From Culturomica massiliensis (GTDB taxonomy: Bacteria; Bacteroidota; Bacteroidia; Bacteroidales; Marinifilaceae): 64,000 bases of DNA. The notes below the pieces were generated by a model. It made no database searches, was not told the DNA's origin, and was given only the letters and a program-made list of their open reading frames with translations. This document shows, piece after piece, positions 1 through 8,760 of the stretch. A program made the translations under genes and the position numbers. The stretch is from positions 1,550,001-1,614,000 of the forward strand of contig NZ_LT594621.1 in assembly GCF_900091655.1 (NCBI RefSeq). Direction: 5' to 3'. Position 1 is the first letter of the stretch. Each line of letters starts with the position of its first letter.

Positions 1-1097
1 CCTTCCGTTCTGTCATAATCCCGGACATCTGCCATTTCTACCGAGAAATCATTGAAACGGAATTTTTCAGATAATTCCAGTTGTATATCATAAAGAGGTG
101 ACTCTGCCTCATCCAGTAAAATGATACGTGCCGGTTTAAAACGGGTCAACTGCCGGACAATCTCGCTCCCAATCGAACCGGCCGCACCTGTTACCAAAAT
201 TGTTTTATTCAGTAACTGTTTACGCAAAGCCTGATCATCCAATTCTATAACTCCACGATCCAGTAAATCCTCAATCTTGATGTTTTTAATATGTTTAATA
301 TTCAACTCCCCGTTAATCCAGCTTTCAAATTGAGGCACTTCCAATACACTGACATTGTATTTCAGACAGGTTTCAATCAGGCGGCGTTTCTTATCCTGCG
401 CCAGCAATTTTTTGGCGATTACCACCTTATCGACATCATTCCGCTTCAAAAGATAAGATAAAGCACTGGACTTATAAATCTTGACACCCTCCAATACCTT
501 CCCTGCTTTTTTATCGTTCATATCTACGAAAGCAATGATATTGTATGAGGCATCCACAGCATTATCCAAAGCATGCTTCGCCATCATTCCGTATTCGTCA
601 CTACCGCAAATAATCACATTTTTCTTTACCTTTTCAGCATCGACATATTGGGAAAATGTAATTTTAACAAATAAACGAAGTATCGTCATGGTACACATCA
701 ATACCATATATTCAATCAAAAGAAACCCCAACGGAATAAAAAATGTCTGATCAAAAATGAAAAAACCGGCATTAAACAACAAAAGAACCAATTCGCCGGC
801 CGTCAATACATAAAATATCCGCAATACATCTTCAGTCCCCGTATAGCGAATAATTCCGGAATAAGTTTTCCCTAAAATAAATCCGACCATCCGAACCCCT
901 ACAACAATAAACATGATCTTTATCAGAGGCTCTAAAACGATCTTATCAATCTGAAAATTAGCTAAAACCAAACAAGCAACACCTATTGAGAACAAACTCA
1001 GACATACATCTAAAATGAAAATGATCCAACGAGGGGTATAAGAAATCTTCTGTAATATCCTCATTCTGTTCATTCCTTGTGATACCAGTGCCACCAT
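1..1097 (-). CDS. Polysaccharide biosynthesis nucleotide-sugar dehydratase/epimerase (CapD/WbpM type), C-terminus cut by window
   Basis: About 365 N-terminal residues are present; the gene runs off the left edge. Residues 22-145 hold four hydrophobic segments, as in membrane-anchored FlaA1/WbpM/CapD proteins. A first Rossmann-like domain follows (VIICGSDEYG near 161-170), then the second nucleotide-binding fold with GAAGSIGSE at about 304-312 and an LLDEAESPLYD stretch typical of Polysacc_synt_2. The family converts UDP-GlcNAc-type sugars (4,6-dehydration or epimerisation) for capsule or O-antigen synthesis at the inner membrane. The ATG at 1097 was chosen; ATGs at 1073 and 1064 are alternatives. 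Family assignment is secure, but the exact sugar product cannot be told without the catalytic C-terminal half. Confidence 0.85.
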   Translation of the reverse strand, partial: MVALVSQGMNRMRILQKISYTPRWIIFILDVCLSLFSIGVACLVLANFQIDKIVLEPLIKIMFIVVGVRMVGFILGKTYSGIIRYTGTEDVLRIFYVLTAGELVLLLFNAGFFIFDQTFFIPLGFLLIEYMVLMCTMTILRLFVKITFSQYVDAEKVKKNVIICGSDEYGMMAKHALDNAVDASYNIIAFVDMNDKKAGKVLEGVKIYKSSALSYLLKRNDVDKVVIAKKLLAQDKKRRLIETCLKYNVSVLEVPQFESWINGELNIKHIKNIKIEDLLDRGVIELDDQALRKQLLNKTILVTGAAGSIGSEIVRQLTRFKPARIILLDEAESPLYDIQLELSEKFRFNDFSVEMADVRDYDRTE

Positions 1098-1201
1098 AAT
1101 AAATATTTTAACAATGAAAACAATGCAAAATAAGCATTATTTTTTAAATAAAAATATTACATTTAAAAATATATACAATCCGGACTGATTTTATAAACCC
1201 G

Positions 1202-2449
1202 TCAGGTATTATATATCTTCAATATCCGAACCTCCTGAGAAGTCAAAAACCGCCATTTTCCTCTCGGTAAATTCTTTTTGGTTATTCCCGCAAAATACAC
1301 CCGGTCAAGACGAACGATGTCGTATCCCAGATGCTCAAATATCCGTCTCACAATCCGGTTACGTCCTGAATGAATCTCAATCCCGACCTCGGATCTGTCA
1401 GGCGACGTATAACTAATTTCATCGGCTTTTATAAAACCGTCCTCCAATTCCAATCCTTTACTGATCTTTTCCAGATCCGTTTCATCCAACGGTTTATTCA
1501 AAAATACATGGTATATTTTCTTGTGTTCATATTTCGGATGCGTCAGCTTCTTGGCTAAATCACCGTCATTCGTAAACAATAAGACGCCTGTGGTCTGACG
1601 ATCCAAACGCCCGATAGGATAGATCCGTTCTTTACACGCATCTTCTATCAGACTCATCACAGTCTTACGTTCAAGCGGATCTTCTACAGTAGTTACGTAG
1701 TCTTTAGGTTTATTGAGTACCAGATATACTTTTCGTTCGGGAACAATTAAAACATCGTCAACTTCTACCCGATCGTTCTTACGGACTTTAATTCCCACAG
1801 TCTGGACAACTTCGCCGTTTACTTTCACTCTTCCTTCGGCTATCAACACGTCCGCATCTCTCCGTGAACATACCCCTCCCATAGAAATATAACGGTTCAA
1901 ACGCAACTCAGCATCTTCTTTTTCTACCTTAAGCCGATGGTGCTCCAACTGCTTTTTCTTACTGTAATGCTTTTTACGCAATTCTTCCTTCCCTTCTTCC
2001 CCCAAAGAATCCTGACGCTTATAGTCGCGTTTTATGTATTTGTTTTCCCTACTGTAATTCTTCTCTTCAGTCGGTTTTGAAAAATAACTCCTACGTCCGG
2101 GGGTTTTCTCCTGCGAACGATTTGCCGGATTCGTTCCTGTTTCCCGCTTATAATAATCCCTCTTCTGATACCGTCCCCCATTCTCCGATTCTTTCCGGCC
2201 TTCCTCTACTCTCGGTCTGCGTTGATAACGGGATTCAGACTCCTGCCTAACACTTCCCTCCTCCCTTGTATAATTAAAACGAGGTTTATTTTCATTGTCT
2301 TTTCTCTCCCGGTCAAAATAGCGACGATTCGTCTGCGAAGATTCTTTGTTTTCACTTTTATATCCGGAATTCCGGGTATTTCTGGAAAAAGAACGACCTT
2401 CCTGGCGACGTCCTTCGTTATTTTCTCTTCTATTGATTTTTTTCTCCAT
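1202..2449 (-). CDS. RsuA/RluB-family pseudouridine synthase with long basic N-terminal extension
   Basis: 415 residues. The C-terminal 230 residues are a normal RluB/RsuA-type enzyme: an S4 RNA-binding domain (RLNRYISMGGVCSRRDAD), then the catalytic domain with GRLDRQTTGVLLF, whose Asp is the family nucleophile that isomerises uridine in rRNA. The first 190 residues are low-complexity and rich in Arg, Lys, Glu, Asn and Ser, with no recognisable fold; such tails are common in Bacteroidetes members. The reading frame is open up to 2554, but those extra 35 residues overlap the end of the upstream permease gene, so the Met at 2449 (MEKKINRR) is preferred. It lies 70 bases after the permease gene and is probably co-transcribed with tgt and that gene. 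The target uridine (23S or 16S) is not predictable here. Confidence 0.88.
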   Translation of the reverse strand: MEKKINRRENNEGRRQEGRSFSRNTRNSGYKSENKESSQTNRRYFDRERKDNENKPRFNYTREEGSVRQESESRYQRRPRVEEGRKESENGGRYQKRDYYKRETGTNPANRSQEKTPGRRSYFSKPTEEKNYSRENKYIKRDYKRQDSLGEEGKEELRKKHYSKKKQLEHHRLKVEKEDAELRLNRYISMGGVCSRRDADVLIAEGRVKVNGEVVQTVGIKVRKNDRVEVDDVLIVPERKVYLVLNKPKDYVTTVEDPLERKTVMSLIEDACKERIYPIGRLDRQTTGVLLFTNDGDLAKKLTHPKYEHKKIYHVFLNKPLDETDLEKISKGLELEDGFIKADEISYTSPDRSEVGIEIHSGRNRIVRRIFEHLGYDIVRLDRVYFAGITKKNLPRGKWRFLTSQEVRILKIYNT

Positions 2450-2519
2450 ATTAAACATATTATCACACCCAATTCTACACAAGCCCACCCTTCTATCGGT
2501 ATTTATTGTATTTATTTTC

Positions 2520-3599
2520 CTATTTCGGAGCTGTCCGGTATACAAAAAACGCAATTACCGCAAACAGTATATTCGGCAGCCACACGGATAATAACGGATT
2601 CATATCCCCGTTTGTTGCGAAAACAGTCGAAAATTGCATAAACAGAATGTAAGAGAAACTGAGTAACAATCCCAACCCCAAATGCAGGCCCATCCCCCCC
2701 CGGATTTTACGGGAAGAGATAGACACACCTATTAATGTCAAAATAAAAGTCGCAAAAGCATTGGACCATATTTTATATTTTTCAATCTGAAATTCGATAA
2801 TATTAGAACTTCCCCGCAACTTCATCCGTTCGATATATTCATCCAATTCCGGCAAGGTAAGCTGTTCCTTTATTTTACTCGGGTCCTCTGAAAATTCCGA
2901 AGGCAAAAACCCCAGCAATGTATCAATCTCCCGGCCCGTCGTGTATTTATCCCGGTTCCCTTCAAGCTCCCGCAATTTCCAATTACTGATCACCCATTTT
3001 TCCTTATCTTTATCCCAGGTAATGCGACTGGACGTAAGCTTACTGACCAACGTATCATTATTAAACGTCTCAATAGAAAAATCGTATCCGATATTGGAAG
3101 CTACCGAATAATTCGACATATAAATAAATACGCCGGGAGCGATCTGCCGGTGGATATTAGCTTCCTTATTATTGAATTTTTTATTGATATAACGTTTCTG
3201 AAATTCAATACGCGTCTGATTGGCATTCGGAATAATAAAAGCACTGAGACAAAAAGACAACAATGCAATTACAGCCGCAGATATCATATAAGGAAACAAA
3301 AAACGCTTAAAGCTGATACCGGTACTTAATATAGCTATGATCTCACTATCATAAGCCATTTTCGAGGTAAAAAAGATTACGGAAATAAAAGTAAATAATG
3401 ATGAAAAAAGATTAGCGAAATAAGGTATGAAATTCAGATAATACTGAAAAATAATCTCCGACAACGGGGCCTGATTCCCTATAAATTTTTCCAACTTTTC
3501 CGCAACATCGAAAACAACGACGATACACAATATAAGTGCCAGGGAAAAAAAGAATGTTCCCAAGAATTTACGGATAATGTATAAATCGAGTTTTTTCAT
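2520..3599 (-). CDS. LptF/LptG (YjgP/YjgQ) family lipopolysaccharide-export permease
   Basis: 359 residues, the usual family length. The N-terminus (MKKLDLYIIRKFLGTFFFS) with three hydrophobic segments in the first 120 residues, a central non-membrane domain (about 125-265) and three C-terminal membrane segments is the YjgP/YjgQ layout. These permeases pair with LptB in the inner membrane and pass LPS to the periplasmic bridge; the central domain is the periplasmic jellyroll. The gene lies 36 bases downstream of tgt on the same strand, an arrangement suggesting one operon of tgt, permease and pseudouridine synthase. Bacteroidales often have two paralogues, and which of LptF or LptG this is cannot be fixed from sequence alone. 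Confidence 0.87.
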   Translation of the reverse strand: MKKLDLYIIRKFLGTFFFSLALILCIVVVFDVAEKLEKFIGNQAPLSEIIFQYYLNFIPYFANLFSSLFTFISVIFFTSKMAYDSEIIAILSTGISFKRFLFPYMISAAVIALLSFCLSAFIIPNANQTRIEFQKRYINKKFNNKEANIHRQIAPGVFIYMSNYSVASNIGYDFSIETFNNDTLVSKLTSSRITWDKDKEKWVISNWKLRELEGNRDKYTTGREIDTLLGFLPSEFSEDPSKIKEQLTLPELDEYIERMKLRGSSNIIEFQIEKYKIWSNAFATFILTLIGVSISSRKIRGGMGLHLGLGLLLSFSYILFMQFSTVFATNGDMNPLLSVWLPNILFAVIAFFVYRTAPK

Positions 3600-3635
3600 T
3601 TTAAGACTATTGGACTCTGAAATAGCAGCTTCCTA

Positions 3636-4766
3636 TTACAACCGTGTTGTTACTTTTTTTACCATTCGTGATTTCCAGACAGCAAAATCTCCTTCCAGAA
3701 TATGTTTTCTGGCTTCACGAACCAACCATAAATAAAAAGCCAGATTATGGATAGAACATATTTGTAATCCCAATATTTCATCGGCCTTTATCAGATGTCT
3801 GAGATATGCCTTTGTATAATCTGTGTCAACAAAGCATAATCCGGCAGGATCTAAAGGAGAAAAATCCCTATCCCACTTTCTGTTTTTTATATTAATCACA
3901 CCTTCAGTCGTAAACAACATTCCGTTACGTCCATTCCGGGTGGGCATAACACAGTCGAACATATCTACTCCCAAAGCAATCGCTTCCAGAATATTTTCCG
4001 GAGTACCTACCCCCATCAAATAACGGGGTTTATTTTGCGGTAAAATACGGTTTACGACTTCTATCATCGCATACATGTCTTCTGCCGGTTCACCGACAGC
4101 CAAGCCGCCGATAGCATATCCGGCCCGATCCAGCGCTACCGCATGCTCCGCCGACCGCTCCCGCAAATCCTTATACACACATCCCTGAACAATAGGAAAC
4201 AGATTTTGTTCGTAACCATACAAAGGCTCCGTGGCATCCAGATGTTTTACGCAGCGTTCCAGCCAGCGCTGCGTCAATTCCAAAGATTTTTTTGCATATC
4301 CGTATTCACTCGTTCCCGGAGGACATTCATCGAAAGCCATAATGATATCCGCCCCTATTTTACGCTGGATATCCATTACGGATTCCGGTGTAAAAATGTG
4401 TTTCGAGCCATCAATGTGGGAATGAAATATGACTCCTTCTTCGGTAATCTTCCGCCGATCGGTCAAAGAAAAAACCTGAAAACCTCCGCTGTCCGTCAGG
4501 ATGGGTCTGTCCCAGCCGTTGAATTTATGTAATCCTCCGGCAGCTTGCAATATATCTGTTCCCGGACGTAAATACAAATGATACGTATTCCCCAGAATAA
4601 TTTCTGCACGAATATCATTTTTTAATTCCCGGGCATGTACAGCTTTCACTGTTCCCACCGTTCCTACCGGCATAAAAATAGGAGTATGAATTTCCCCGTG
4701 CGCCGTTGTTAACACCCCACAACGAGCTTCACTATTCTTATCTTTAGCCAATAAAGTATATTGCAT
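3636..4766 (-). CDS. tgt: Queuine tRNA-ribosyltransferase (tRNA-guanine transglycosylase)
   Basis: 376 residues, standard bacterial Tgt length. It exchanges guanine-34 in GUN anticodons for preQ1 on the queuosine pathway. Visible family motifs: GNTYHLYLRPG, the active-site segment DSGGFQVFSL, a DECPP segment, GLAVGEP, and FDCVMPTRNGRNG carrying the second catalytic Asp. The C-terminal zinc motif is degenerate: the expected Cys-x-Cys-x-x-Cys plus His is here Gly309, Cys311, Asp314 and His340, so two of four ligands are missing. Otherwise the protein looks intact. First gene of a probable operon with the permease and pseudouridine synthase; a TATCTTTG -7 box lies 47 bases upstream. Confidence 0.95.
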   Translation of the reverse strand: MQYTLLAKDKNSEARCGVLTTAHGEIHTPIFMPVGTVGTVKAVHARELKNDIRAEIILGNTYHLYLRPGTDILQAAGGLHKFNGWDRPILTDSGGFQVFSLTDRRKITEEGVIFHSHIDGSKHIFTPESVMDIQRKIGADIIMAFDECPPGTSEYGYAKKSLELTQRWLERCVKHLDATEPLYGYEQNLFPIVQGCVYKDLRERSAEHAVALDRAGYAIGGLAVGEPAEDMYAMIEVVNRILPQNKPRYLMGVGTPENILEAIALGVDMFDCVMPTRNGRNGMLFTTEGVINIKNRKWDRDFSPLDPAGLCFVDTDYTKAYLRHLIKADEILGLQICSIHNLAFYLWLVREARKHILEGDFAVWKSRMVKKVTTRL

Positions 4767-4813
4767 GATCTGTCCGGAAACAAAAATATTAAACGTCCAA
4801 CATTAACGAACTG

Positions 4814-4821
4814 CAAAGATA
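4814..4821 (-). promoter_or_regulatory. Bacteroidetes -7 box for tgt operon
   Basis: TATCTTTG on the minus strand, an exact match to TAnnTTTG, 47 bases upstream of the tgt start. No clear TTG at the expected -33 position. Confidence 0.6.
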
Positions 4822-5098
4822 TACTTTTTTTACGAGATACGGTAGTGTGTTTAAGAAAGTTGAAAAAGACATGCCATAAAAACGGAAAGCGATGTAAAAA
4901 AGCAAATTACACACATAACAAATAGTATCTTTCAGCCAAATTTAAGGTACGTTTTTTAAGTTTATAAAAATGGGAAAAATTCAAATAGAAATGTAAGAAA
5001 GAAGAATAGATATAAATATTTTTTTAATTATTGAAATACAGTTGTTTATGATGTATTGAATAACCTGTATGAATGATTTTAATTTCTATCTGTCAATT

Positions 5099-5129
5099 TT
5101 TGTGATTACACAAAAAAAACGTACCTTTG
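5099..5129 (+). promoter_or_regulatory. Promoter upstream of orphan receiver protein
   Basis: TTTG at 5099-5102, 19-base spacer, then TACCTTTG at 5122-5129: a full match to the Bacteroidetes -33/-7 promoter. It leaves an untranslated leader of about 155 bases before the ATG at 5293. The -7 box lies mostly inside the right arm of the 14-base inverted pair. Confidence 0.7.
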
Positions 5130-5292
5130 AATCTCCCTCTAAAAGGGTCATAAGTATTATTTTATGGTGTGTGTGTGAATCAAATAAAGTCGTATTCCGT
5201 ATAAATGACTTTAGAATATTGAAATCATAAAATTTTTACATTCGGAATTGCATTTATATTCAACAGAATATTAATTTAGGCAGACAGAATAC

Positions 5293-5667
5293 ATGCATAA
5301 TTCAAAAAACAAACCTATTATTGTCATAGCCGAAGATAACAGAGATAATTACCTGTTGTTGGAATATGTTCTAAAAGCAGACTTCCAGCTTTTACATGCT
5401 TATAACGGACGCGAAGCAATCACTCTTTTTAAGCTCTATAATCCTGTCATACTTCTAATGGATATCCGTATGCCTGAAGTTAACGGATACGAAGCTCTTT
5501 CTGAAATTCGCAAAATATCATCCAACGTTCCGGTTATTGCAGTAACTGCCTATGCCTACTCTCAGGATGTTAAAAATATCCTGTCCTACGGATTTACAGA
5601 CTACATTGCCAAACCGATAAATGTCCAGACATTGAAAGAAAAAATCAATAATTTACTCCTTAAATGA
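5293..5667 (+). CDS. Single-domain response regulator (receiver, CheY-like)
   Basis: 124 residues forming one receiver domain and nothing else. Phospho-acceptor Asp57 sits in LLMDIRMPEVNG, the acidic pocket is Glu14-Asp15, the switch Thr is Thr85 in AVTAYA, and the conserved Lys is Lys107 in AKPI. All residues needed for phosphorylation are present. No histidine kinase or output domain is adjacent, so its partner is encoded elsewhere, perhaps a hybrid kinase. The alternating Asn/Asp sequence after the acidic pair (EDNRDNYLLLEYVL) resembles receivers found at the end of hybrid sensor kinases. It has its own promoter and a strong shared terminator. Confidence 0.93.
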   Translation: MHNSKNKPIIVIAEDNRDNYLLLEYVLKADFQLLHAYNGREAITLFKLYNPVILLMDIRMPEVNGYEALSEIRKISSNVPVIAVTAYAYSQDVKNILSYGFTDYIAKPINVQTLKEKINNLLLK

Positions 5668-5698
5668 TAAGAGGTGCGGTTGAAACCACACCTCTTAT
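5667..5698. terminator. Bidirectional hairpin terminator between convergent genes
   Basis: ATAAGAGGTG (5667-5676) pairs with CACCTCTTAT (5689-5698), with an inner GGT/ACC extension. It lies between the stop of the receiver gene and the end of the convergent alpha-galactosidase gene. There is no long T-run on either side. Confidence 0.7.
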
Positions 5699-5701
5699 TA
5701 T

Positions 5702-7876
5702 TTATTGAGCTGTTATTTCAAGAATCCGGCTATGTGTCTTGTTACCTGTAAACACGTCTATCCCCACCTTCATTAAAAAATCACCGGAATATATTTTTCC
5801 GTGGGCAGTTAAATCGGATTGATGTCCCGGCATCAAATTGATCTCTTCAATTTTATAGTTTTTAACGGGATTTAATCCCTGTAGTTTTACCGGAAATAAT
5901 TTTTCTCCAAAACGAGGATACAAATCATAAGCATAAAGAACTGCTTTACGCTTATCTTTTCCGACATGTACAACCGCAGCATGATTTGTTTCATAAGGAG
6001 AAACCAGACGATAAAAATCTCCTTGTAGAATAACCGGAGAAAGGCGTTTAAAATTTTTCACAGCTTCCTGACAAAACGCCTGTTCATCTGCTGTCATATC
6101 TGCAATACCGATGTCAAATCCCAATTTACACATCATAGCAACATCCGTTCGGAATTTGACGGATTGTTTTCCCCAGCCAGTGACATGCGCACACAAAACC
6201 TGTGAAGGAAACACTTGCGAAAATCCCCATTGAATAAAAATACGTTCCACCGGCTCTGTATTATCGCTTGGCCAAAATTCAGTGAAATATTTCAATGCCT
6301 CATAATCACAACGGGCTCCTCCCCCGGAGCAAAGCATCATCGGCAGATTCGGATATTTTTCTTTTAGCCGCTCCAAAACGCTATATATCCCACGTACGTG
6401 ATCTATATACAATTGTGACTGCTTATTTTTCAAATACGGAGAATAAATATTGGTGATCGGACTGTTGCAATCCCATTTGAAAAAAGCAATTCCCGGATGT
6501 CGGGTCATTAAGTTATCAATAATCCCATATACATAATCCTGTACTTTTGGATTACTCATATCCAATACTAACTGATTGCGATAGTAATAAGGTTCCCGGT
6601 TAGGCTGATGAATCACCCATTCCGGATGCTCTTCAAACAAATCACTTTTCGGATTTACCATTTCCGGCTCGACCCAGATTCCGAATTTGACTCCTGCTTT
6701 TTCGGCCCCCTCGACTAAAGGACCAACACCATTAGGTAATTTACTCTTCATTGGTTCCCAGTCACCCAAACCAGCACGGTCGTCATTTCGGGGATGATTA
6801 TTCCCAAACCAACCGTCATCGAGCAAAAACATATCGACCCCCAAATGCTTCGCTTCTTTCATCAAACCAAGCAATATCTCTTCATTAAAATTAAATCCGG
6901 TATTTTCCCAATTATTCAATAAAGTAAGCCGTGCCCCCAATCCGTCTTTTACCTGGTAATGCCGTGCCCAATCATGCAAATTGCGACTGGCATCGCCGAC
7001 ACCATTCCCACTGAGAGTAAAAATAAATTCAGGTGTCTTAAAAACCTCTCCCGGCACAAGCTCATAACAGGAAGCATAAGGATTTATGCCTGAAATTACG
7101 CGCAAATTTCCCACATTATCCACTTCAAAGGTAAACCGGAAATTTCCGGTCCATCCGATAGTACCGACCAATACCAATCCTTCGTTTTCAGCCACCGGAT
7201 GCCCCAGGCCCAATTGAAAAAACGGATGTGCATGCATGGCAGCCCGGCTTCCTAGTTTCGTGTCAATAATTTTCTTACCGAATTGTAGCTCCTGAGAAGT
7301 CATCATCGCCTCACGCGCCCAATCACCACTGAATTCAGTCAAAAAATAGCGCGGACTTTCAAAATAAAACATAGCAGAAGCATAACGGAATAAAGTCACC
7401 GGCTTTTTCTCCCGATGGCATATCTCTGACCAGGATTTAATCACATTCTCTTTGGCAAAAGACACATAATGTAACTTCACCTCGATCGGATAAACCTCAT
7501 CTTTCAATGTAATTATGGTTTCTTCCACATTCGTATCTATCCGACGGACTTCCTGTGAAACAAACTTCAACAAAGTCGCCATATTCCCATCATTATGAGT
7601 GATACCTAATGCCGGTTCAAAATAATCCTCCATTCCTGAACCCGGATATACTTCCCACCCTTGTGCCGCTACATTTCTGTCTTTTGACAAACACTCTATA
7701 TCCGTCCCGTTCATAAATCGGGGACCTAAATACGACTGATACAAACGCCCGTTCGCCCCCACCTGAAAAATTAAATCCGTAGCGGCTGTCGAAATCCGGA
7801 TCACCTGTTTATCTGCTGCTTGTAATTGAAATATTCCAAAACATAGCACCAATAAGGAAATCAATTGCCTTTTCAT
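5702..7876 (-). CDS. Secreted alpha-galactosidase, glycoside hydrolase family 36
   Basis: 724 residues with a signal peptide (first 20 residues, ending LQAAD). It releases terminal alpha-1,6-linked galactose from raffinose-type sugars or galactomannan, probably in the periplasm. The GH36 N-terminal beta-sandwich is followed by the barrel: LLDDGWFG, GDWEPMKSKLPNG, WVEPEMVNP, the nucleophile Asp in FFKWDCN (around residue 468), CSGGGARCDYE, and the acid/base Asp in PSDNTEP (around 536). All catalytic motifs are present and the length is typical. No SusC/SusD pair or other carbohydrate gene is adjacent, so it stands outside a polysaccharide utilisation locus here. A TATATTTG -7 box is 64 bases upstream. 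Confidence 0.94.
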   Translation of the reverse strand: MKRQLISLLVLCFGIFQLQAADKQVIRISTAATDLIFQVGANGRLYQSYLGPRFMNGTDIECLSKDRNVAAQGWEVYPGSGMEDYFEPALGITHNDGNMATLLKFVSQEVRRIDTNVEETIITLKDEVYPIEVKLHYVSFAKENVIKSWSEICHREKKPVTLFRYASAMFYFESPRYFLTEFSGDWAREAMMTSQELQFGKKIIDTKLGSRAAMHAHPFFQLGLGHPVAENEGLVLVGTIGWTGNFRFTFEVDNVGNLRVISGINPYASCYELVPGEVFKTPEFIFTLSGNGVGDASRNLHDWARHYQVKDGLGARLTLLNNWENTGFNFNEEILLGLMKEAKHLGVDMFLLDDGWFGNNHPRNDDRAGLGDWEPMKSKLPNGVGPLVEGAEKAGVKFGIWVEPEMVNPKSDLFEEHPEWVIHQPNREPYYYRNQLVLDMSNPKVQDYVYGIIDNLMTRHPGIAFFKWDCNSPITNIYSPYLKNKQSQLYIDHVRGIYSVLERLKEKYPNLPMMLCSGGGARCDYEALKYFTEFWPSDNTEPVERIFIQWGFSQVFPSQVLCAHVTGWGKQSVKFRTDVAMMCKLGFDIGIADMTADEQAFCQEAVKNFKRLSPVILQGDFYRLVSPYETNHAAVVHVGKDKRKAVLYAYDLYPRFGEKLFPVKLQGLNPVKNYKIEEINLMPGHQSDLTAHGKIYSGDFLMKVGIDVFTGNKTHSRILEITAQ

Positions 7877-7939
7877 GAAAAATAAATTTAATAAACCGTA
7901 AAATGATTACCGTACATGCAACCGATAACTAAATTTCCG

Positions 7940-7947
7940 CAAATATA
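7940..7947 (-). promoter_or_regulatory. -7 box for the alpha-galactosidase gene
   Basis: TATATTTG on the minus strand matches TAnnTTTG and lies 64 bases upstream of the start codon. No convincing -33 TTG is seen. Confidence 0.5.
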
Positions 7948-8013
7948 TAACATAAATCAGATTGATAAAAATTTTAGGAAGTTTTGTAAATAATGATAAA
8001 AATTACATTCTTA

Positions 8014-8658
8014 TTATTTCAATAAACCGCCAACCCGGTATACCAACAGCTTTCCGTCCGTAATAACCCGGAAACGGGTTTCAGTTGCCTCATTTAAAGT
8101 TCCCTGCCACCAATTCGTAAACAGAGAGAGCGGATAAGCCAGATTTTCACCTTTCAGATAAGTACATCCCATATTAAACACAGATACCTGTTGTCCCGGA
8201 AAAGACTCAAACTCAGAATCTCCGCAAACAGGGGTAAACAAACCGTAATCCGTCAACATCTGTACCTGAGCACAGGACATATAATCCATCAAAAGACTGA
8301 TATTTCCCAAAGTATGATCTTCCCTTTTTCCCGTTGCCCCCAGGATCAGAATATTTCTCCAACCCTTTTCCAGACAAAAACGGAAAGCTTTGCTCAAATC
8401 ATTGGTTTCCTGTTCCTTTTCCAGATGAATAATAGAAGCATATTGTTTCCGAAGTACAGATGAAAGCGAATCTCCATCTCCGACAATAGCGTGAGGCTTA
8501 TACCCATGACGCAATAATTTACCGGTCGCCCCGTCACAACATACTATCGGCAATCGTTTTAACATCTCAACAGCCGAACGGGTCCTCGGAAAATTCCCGT
8601 CCGCCAATATAACAACCTCCGGCAAATGCCCCTTACCACATAAAGGATAATGCTTCAT
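8014..8658 (-). CDS. Thiamine pyrophosphokinase
   Basis: 214 residues. It transfers pyrophosphate from ATP to thiamine, giving the cofactor TPP. Family motifs: VVILADGNFP, CCDGAT, VGDGDS, the Glu-Thr-Asn-Asp segment QETNDLSKA, and GATGKREDHTLGN, which together form the catalytic and metal-binding core; the C-terminal small beta domain ends in FRVITDGKLLVYRV. Third gene after a TonB receptor and a PnuC-type transporter that sit behind a TPP riboswitch, so it activates the thiamine they import. An internal TACTTTTG -7 box at 8679-8686 may also give it riboswitch-independent expression. Confidence 0.93.
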   Translation of the reverse strand: MKHYPLCGKGHLPEVVILADGNFPRTRSAVEMLKRLPIVCCDGATGKLLRHGYKPHAIVGDGDSLSSVLRKQYASIIHLEKEQETNDLSKAFRFCLEKGWRNILILGATGKREDHTLGNISLLMDYMSCAQVQMLTDYGLFTPVCGDSEFESFPGQQVSVFNMGCTYLKGENLAYPLSLFTNWWQGTLNEATETRFRVITDGKLLVYRVGGLLK

Positions 8659-8678
8659 CTTTCAATACAATTACAAGG

Positions 8679-8686
8679 CAAAAGTA
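8679..8686 (-). promoter_or_regulatory. Internal -7 box upstream of thiamine pyrophosphokinase
   Basis: TACTTTTG on the minus strand, 20 bases before the start codon and after the end of the transporter gene. It matches TAnnTTTG and would uncouple this gene from the riboswitch. Confidence 0.5.
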
Positions 8687-8760
8687 GAATTTTAATTGCA
8701 AATTCTAAATTAAAACAAACGGTTAGTTAGGGAGATAAATCAGAATCCAGAAATCATAAA

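Larger units (their letters stand above)
4767..5292. other. 526-base AT-rich intergenic region between tgt and the receiver gene
   Basis: No coding sequence is seen. It holds the tgt -7 box at the left end and a 14-base inverted pair (AAGGTACGTTTTTT at 4944-4957, AAAAAACGTACCTT at 5114-5127) whose right arm overlaps the promoter of the receiver gene. On the minus strand a second TAnnTTTG match (TAAATTTG, 4937-4944) abuts the left arm. A GT-rich run follows at 5167-5177. The rest is A/T-rich without recognisable structure. Confidence 0.6.

Noticed and set aside
2222..2641. 139-codon plus-strand frame
   Set aside because: It is antisense to the low-complexity tail of the pseudouridine synthase and the permease end; composition explains the open frame.
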